64,000 nucleotides of DNA from Dysgonomonas sp. 511 (GTDB lineage: Bacteria; Bacteroidota; Bacteroidia; Bacteroidales; Dysgonomonadaceae): NCBI RefSeq assembly GCF_010501105.1, contig NZ_QVMQ01000002.1:62001-126000 (forward strand), in the 5' to 3' direction. Both the position numbers and the translations under genes were made by a program. The notes beneath the pieces are model-generated. The model saw only the letters and a list, made by a program, of their open reading frames with translations. It did not search any database and was not told the DNA's origin. Each line of letters starts with the position of its first letter. Position 1 is the first letter of the stretch. This document shows, piece by piece, positions 61,600 through 64,000 of the stretch.

Positions 61600-62844
61600 T
61601 CAAAATGTAAGGTCTATATTATTATCGGCAGGATAAAAGTCGAGTTCGACATTATCCATATCCATCGGATCATCACCCAGAAAACCGGACAACTGCTTGA
61701 GATATGCCATCAGTTCATCGTCGGGCTTCTCATCGCCATACAAATGTAAGACAAATATCTTACTTAACATCTCGGTAATCATCGTTTCCAGCGACGGCGG
61801 CAGGCCGTGGTTCATATCTTTCAGCCTTTGCAAAGCTATCCTTTTGGCAATAGCCTGCATCTGTACTTTGCTTCTTTCTGCGATATTCGGATATTGCGGC
61901 AATGAGTCAATATTCCTTGTTCGCACCTTCATGCCGCTTTGCGATAGTTCTACAAAACGATAGGAAAAAGGATAAGCCGACAAGGTGCCCGTTGCCACAT
62001 CGTAGAGCGTGTTCCCTTCGGGCGATGCAAATAGTGAGATATCGTTGGAGTGGAAATGCCCCGTAAATATGACATTCATGCCATTGCCGGCAAATAGGTA
62101 AGCCAACCGCTGATAGTCCGGCACCAGATAATCGCCAAAGAAAACGGCCTGATAGGGGATATGCTCCGTCACACCCCAGTGCATCATGCCGACGACTTTT
62201 ATCCCTTTTTGCTTTGCCTCTTGCAATACTTGGTTCATCCACATTTCGGTTTCCTTCGATGCCTTTCCGCCCGATATACTTGTCTTCTTATATTCTTTAT
62301 ATCTGGCGGCATCTATAGCTAGTAGCCATGTGGCTTTATCAAGTTCTGCCACATAGCTCAGCGAAGCCGTATCTTTCTTTATCGCCTGATTGTAACCACA
62401 TCCGGCATAAATAGTAGTGAAATCGGACGGTGATATATTGGATACCGGGAATGTTTTATCTCCTCGAAATCCTACAGGATTGGGCATATTGATATCATGG
62501 TTGCCGGGAACAACAAAGATTTTCACACCTTTATCCTGCAAAGGCTTGAGCTTGCCCACCAAGTCTAAATGGCTTTGCCGTTCGCCATCTTTTGTCATAT
62601 CGCCACATATCAGCAAAATACTAATATCGCTATTGTAATATTCTTCCAGAACTTTATCTATAACAGAGGGAACAGCCGCGATGTTGCGCCCTGTGGCATT
62701 CACATAATCTTGTTGCGCTTTACCGCCATCCATCAGTTTTTCCGACAGGTAGTGGATATCGCTTATTACCCCTATCTTTAGCGATTGAGCGACCGATGGC
62801 AAATAAGAACAAATAAGGAAAATATATGTTATTAAATATTTCAT
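61600..62844 (-). CDS. Exported metallophosphoesterase
   Basis: A 414-residue calcineurin-like phosphoesterase with signal peptide ([21 protein letters not shown]). Metal-binding motifs in order are [10 protein letters not shown] (D-x-H), [12 protein letters not shown] (GD), [12 protein letters not shown] (GNHD), [11 protein letters not shown] and [10 protein letters not shown] (GHxH). Substrate unknown; a periplasmic nucleotidase or phosphodiesterase is likely. The C-terminal about 90 residues form a helical cap specific to this group. Its promoter region lies beside a pair of inverted repeats. Confidence 0.9.
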   Translation of the reverse strand: MKYLITYIFLICSYLPSVAQSLKIGVISDIHYLSEKLMDGGKAQQDYVNATGRNIAAVPSVIDKVLEEYYNSDISILLICGDMTKDGERQSHLDLVGKLKPLQDKGVKIFVVPGNHDINMPNPVGFRGDKTFPVSNISPSDFTTIYAGCGYNQAIKKDTASLSYVAELDKATWLLAIDAARYKEYKKTSISGGKASKETEMWMNQVLQEAKQKGIKVVGMMHWGVTEHIPYQAVFFGDYLVPDYQRLAYLFAGNGMNVIFTGHFHSNDISLFASPEGNTLYDVATGTLSAYPFSYRFVELSQSGMKVRTRNIDSLPQYPNIAERSKVQMQAIAKRIALQRLKDMNHGLPPSLETMITEMLSKIFVLHLYGDEKPDDELMAYLKQLSGFLGDDPMDMDNVELDFYPADNNIDLTF

Positions 62845-63159
62845 GTGTTACTTTTTTTAAGTTACAAGTTACTACGCCCTGTGGGCAGTAACAAGTTACA
62901 AATATTTTTATTTTTTCTAATTTATCGCTCTTTCGGATTGGCAACCAATGGTCAGCGGAGCAAAGCATAGATAAATCTAAATAAACGAGACAAGAGCTAT
63001 TGCAACTACTTGTAACCCGTAACTGCCCACAGGGCGCAGTAACTTGTAACTATTTTATCATACATTACAAGAATAAAAACAAAAGTAAATCATTTAAGAA
63101 AAAGCTTTTAGCCAATTATTACTATTTTTGCACTACCTTTATTAAATTATGTTACAGAT
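62845..63159. promoter_or_regulatory. Divergent promoter region flanked by inverted repeats
   Basis: 315 bases between divergent genes. Two copies of a quasi-palindromic unit (about 62860-62901 and, inverted, 63008-63051; core GCCCTGTGGGCAGT) enclose about 105 bp. A TAnnTTTG site at 63123-63130 lies outside the repeats and serves the plus-strand gene. No gene is present. Confidence 0.6.
63123..63130 (+). promoter_or_regulatory. Promoter of the GHL10 lipoprotein gene
   Basis: TATTTTTG matches TAnnTTTG, 29 nt upstream of the ATG at 63160. Confidence 0.65.
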
Positions 63160-64000
63160 ATGAATATAAAAAATACACTCCGTTCGGTTCTGTTTATTTC
63201 CATTATAGTATTGCTATCCGCCTGCGGTTCTTCGCGACAAGGTTCGGCATATAAAGATACCAGATACCCCAAAAGAGAATTCAGGGGGGCATGGCTGAGT
63301 ACTGCGTGGCAGTCGAGATACCAATCGATGACGGTGGCGCAGATGAAAGCCTATTTTACCAAATCGTTAGACCAGTTGCAGGCAATGGGCATCAATGCTG
63401 TTATATTTCAGGCACGCCCCTTTGCCGATGCCTTCTACAAATCGAAGTACGAACCGTGGAGTGCACTGCTGACAGGTGTGCAGGGAGTAGCACCCGAAGG
63501 CAACTTCGATCCGCTGGCGTTTCTGGTAAGCGAATGCCACAAACGCAACATGGAGCTTCACGCCTGGCTCAACCCCTACAGGGTATCGAGCAAGGAAGGT
63601 GAGAGGCTGGCTTCGAACCATATCTATTACAAGCATCCCGAACGTTTTGTGACCTATGGAGGCAAGATATACTTCGATCCGGGAATACCCGACAACGCGT
63701 CTTATATATGCAAGATAGTGAGGGACATAGTACTCCGCTACGATGTAGATGCCATACATATGGACGATTATTTCTATCCTTATCCTATTGCCGGAGAGGC
63801 TTTTCCCGACAACAACAGCTTCAACACATATGCGCGTAGGCAGGGATTTTCGGCTAATCAGAAAAACGACTGGCGGCGCAACAATGTCAACCAGCTTATA
63901 CGCGAGATTAAGCACACGCTCGAAATTACAAAACCTTGGGTAAGGTTAGGCATCAGCCCGTTTGGTATATACCGCAACAAGAAAAACACTCCCGACGGAT
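63160..64000 (+). CDS. GHL10/DUF187-family glycoside-hydrolase-like lipoprotein, 3' end outside window
   Basis: The first 280 residues of a glycoside hydrolase-like protein (GHL10). The lipoprotein signal (VLFISIIVLLSAC, Cys22) is followed by EFRGAWLSTAWQS and AMGINAVIFQARPFADAFY. Further TIM-barrel motifs are FLVSECHKRNMELHAWLNPYR, IYFDPGIPDNASYI and YDVDAIHMDDYFYPYP. The paired Asp of DAIHMDDYF is in the position of family active-site residues. GHL10 members have been proposed to act on peptidoglycan glycans, but activity is mostly unproven. Truncated by the window end. Confidence 0.88.
   Translation, partial: MNIKNTLRSVLFISIIVLLSACGSSRQGSAYKDTRYPKREFRGAWLSTAWQSRYQSMTVAQMKAYFTKSLDQLQAMGINAVIFQARPFADAFYKSKYEPWSALLTGVQGVAPEGNFDPLAFLVSECHKRNMELHAWLNPYRVSSKEGERLASNHIYYKHPERFVTYGGKIYFDPGIPDNASYICKIVRDIVLRYDVDAIHMDDYFYPYPIAGEAFPDNNSFNTYARRQGFSANQKNDWRRNNVNQLIREIKHTLEITKPWVRLGISPFGIYRNKKNTPDG

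Overview
This 64 kb window is a Bacteroidota (Bacteroidales) chromosome segment, and gene content best fits Dysgonomonas or a near relative. That genus call is an inference, since no rRNA is present. The support is a SusC-type TonB receptor, alpha-mannan hydrolases (GH76, GH92), a type IX secretion cargo, DUF4301/DUF4924/DUF4286/DUF4468-type proteins, and many genes preceded by the Bacteroidota -7 promoter motif TAnnTTTG. I found no phage, conjugation, CRISPR or restriction genes. The accessory signal lies between genes, in short non-coding repeat elements.

Layout. Positions 1-8525 (minus strand) hold one end of an alpha-mannan utilisation locus: GH92 mannosidase, a lipoprotein with duplicated beta-sandwich units, GH76 endomannanase, then a SusC receptor cut by the window edge. 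A tRNA-Leu(CAA) with its terminator follows (9.1-9.2 kb). The 9.3-14.8 kb stretch carries manC-ahcY (GDP-mannose supply and the methyl cycle), an NlpC/P60-like secreted protein, and obgE-pgeF. A 0.9 kb gap then holds a GC-rich element with inverted-repeat ends. The 15.7-18.1 kb stretch is a membrane protein-winged helix-creD operon. From 18 to 25 kb lie an outer-membrane receptor, an ECF sigma factor with a small membrane partner, bcp-recA, and a LOG-family enzyme.

From 25 to 37.5 kb are cell-envelope and uncharacterised proteins, including a type IX cargo paired with a small protein carrying a C-terminal sorting-like tail, then DUF4301, a TrmH methyltransferase and folB. From 38 to 49.8 kb are bactofilin, aminopeptidase P, a thioredoxin-like protein, gamma carbonic anhydrase, Hsp20, PepD, two polytopic membrane proteins, rsmA, corA and a sirtuin. 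From 50 to 64 kb are tandem FKBP isomerases, an Lrp regulator, the DUF4286-ruvC-lipB-ppk1 operon, the PASTA-rluD-ddl-acyltransferase operon, a DUF4468 protein, rnhB with a metallophosphoesterase, and the start of a GHL10 lipoprotein.

The most interesting material is non-coding. It comprises (i) two copies of a nested-palindrome element in which the inner loop is inverted relative to the arms; (ii) two copies of an IS-derived miniature element with a TTA target duplication; (iii) the GC-rich element at 15.05-15.63 kb, with an apparent solo end at 37.7 kb; (iv) a pair of about 42-bp inverted repeats around the promoter region shared by divergent genes at 62.9 kb; and (v) an in-frame internal deletion remnant of an outer-membrane beta-barrel gene at 52.3 kb. 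No new multi-gene defence or biosynthetic system is evident. All family names rest on motif recognition by eye, not database searches.
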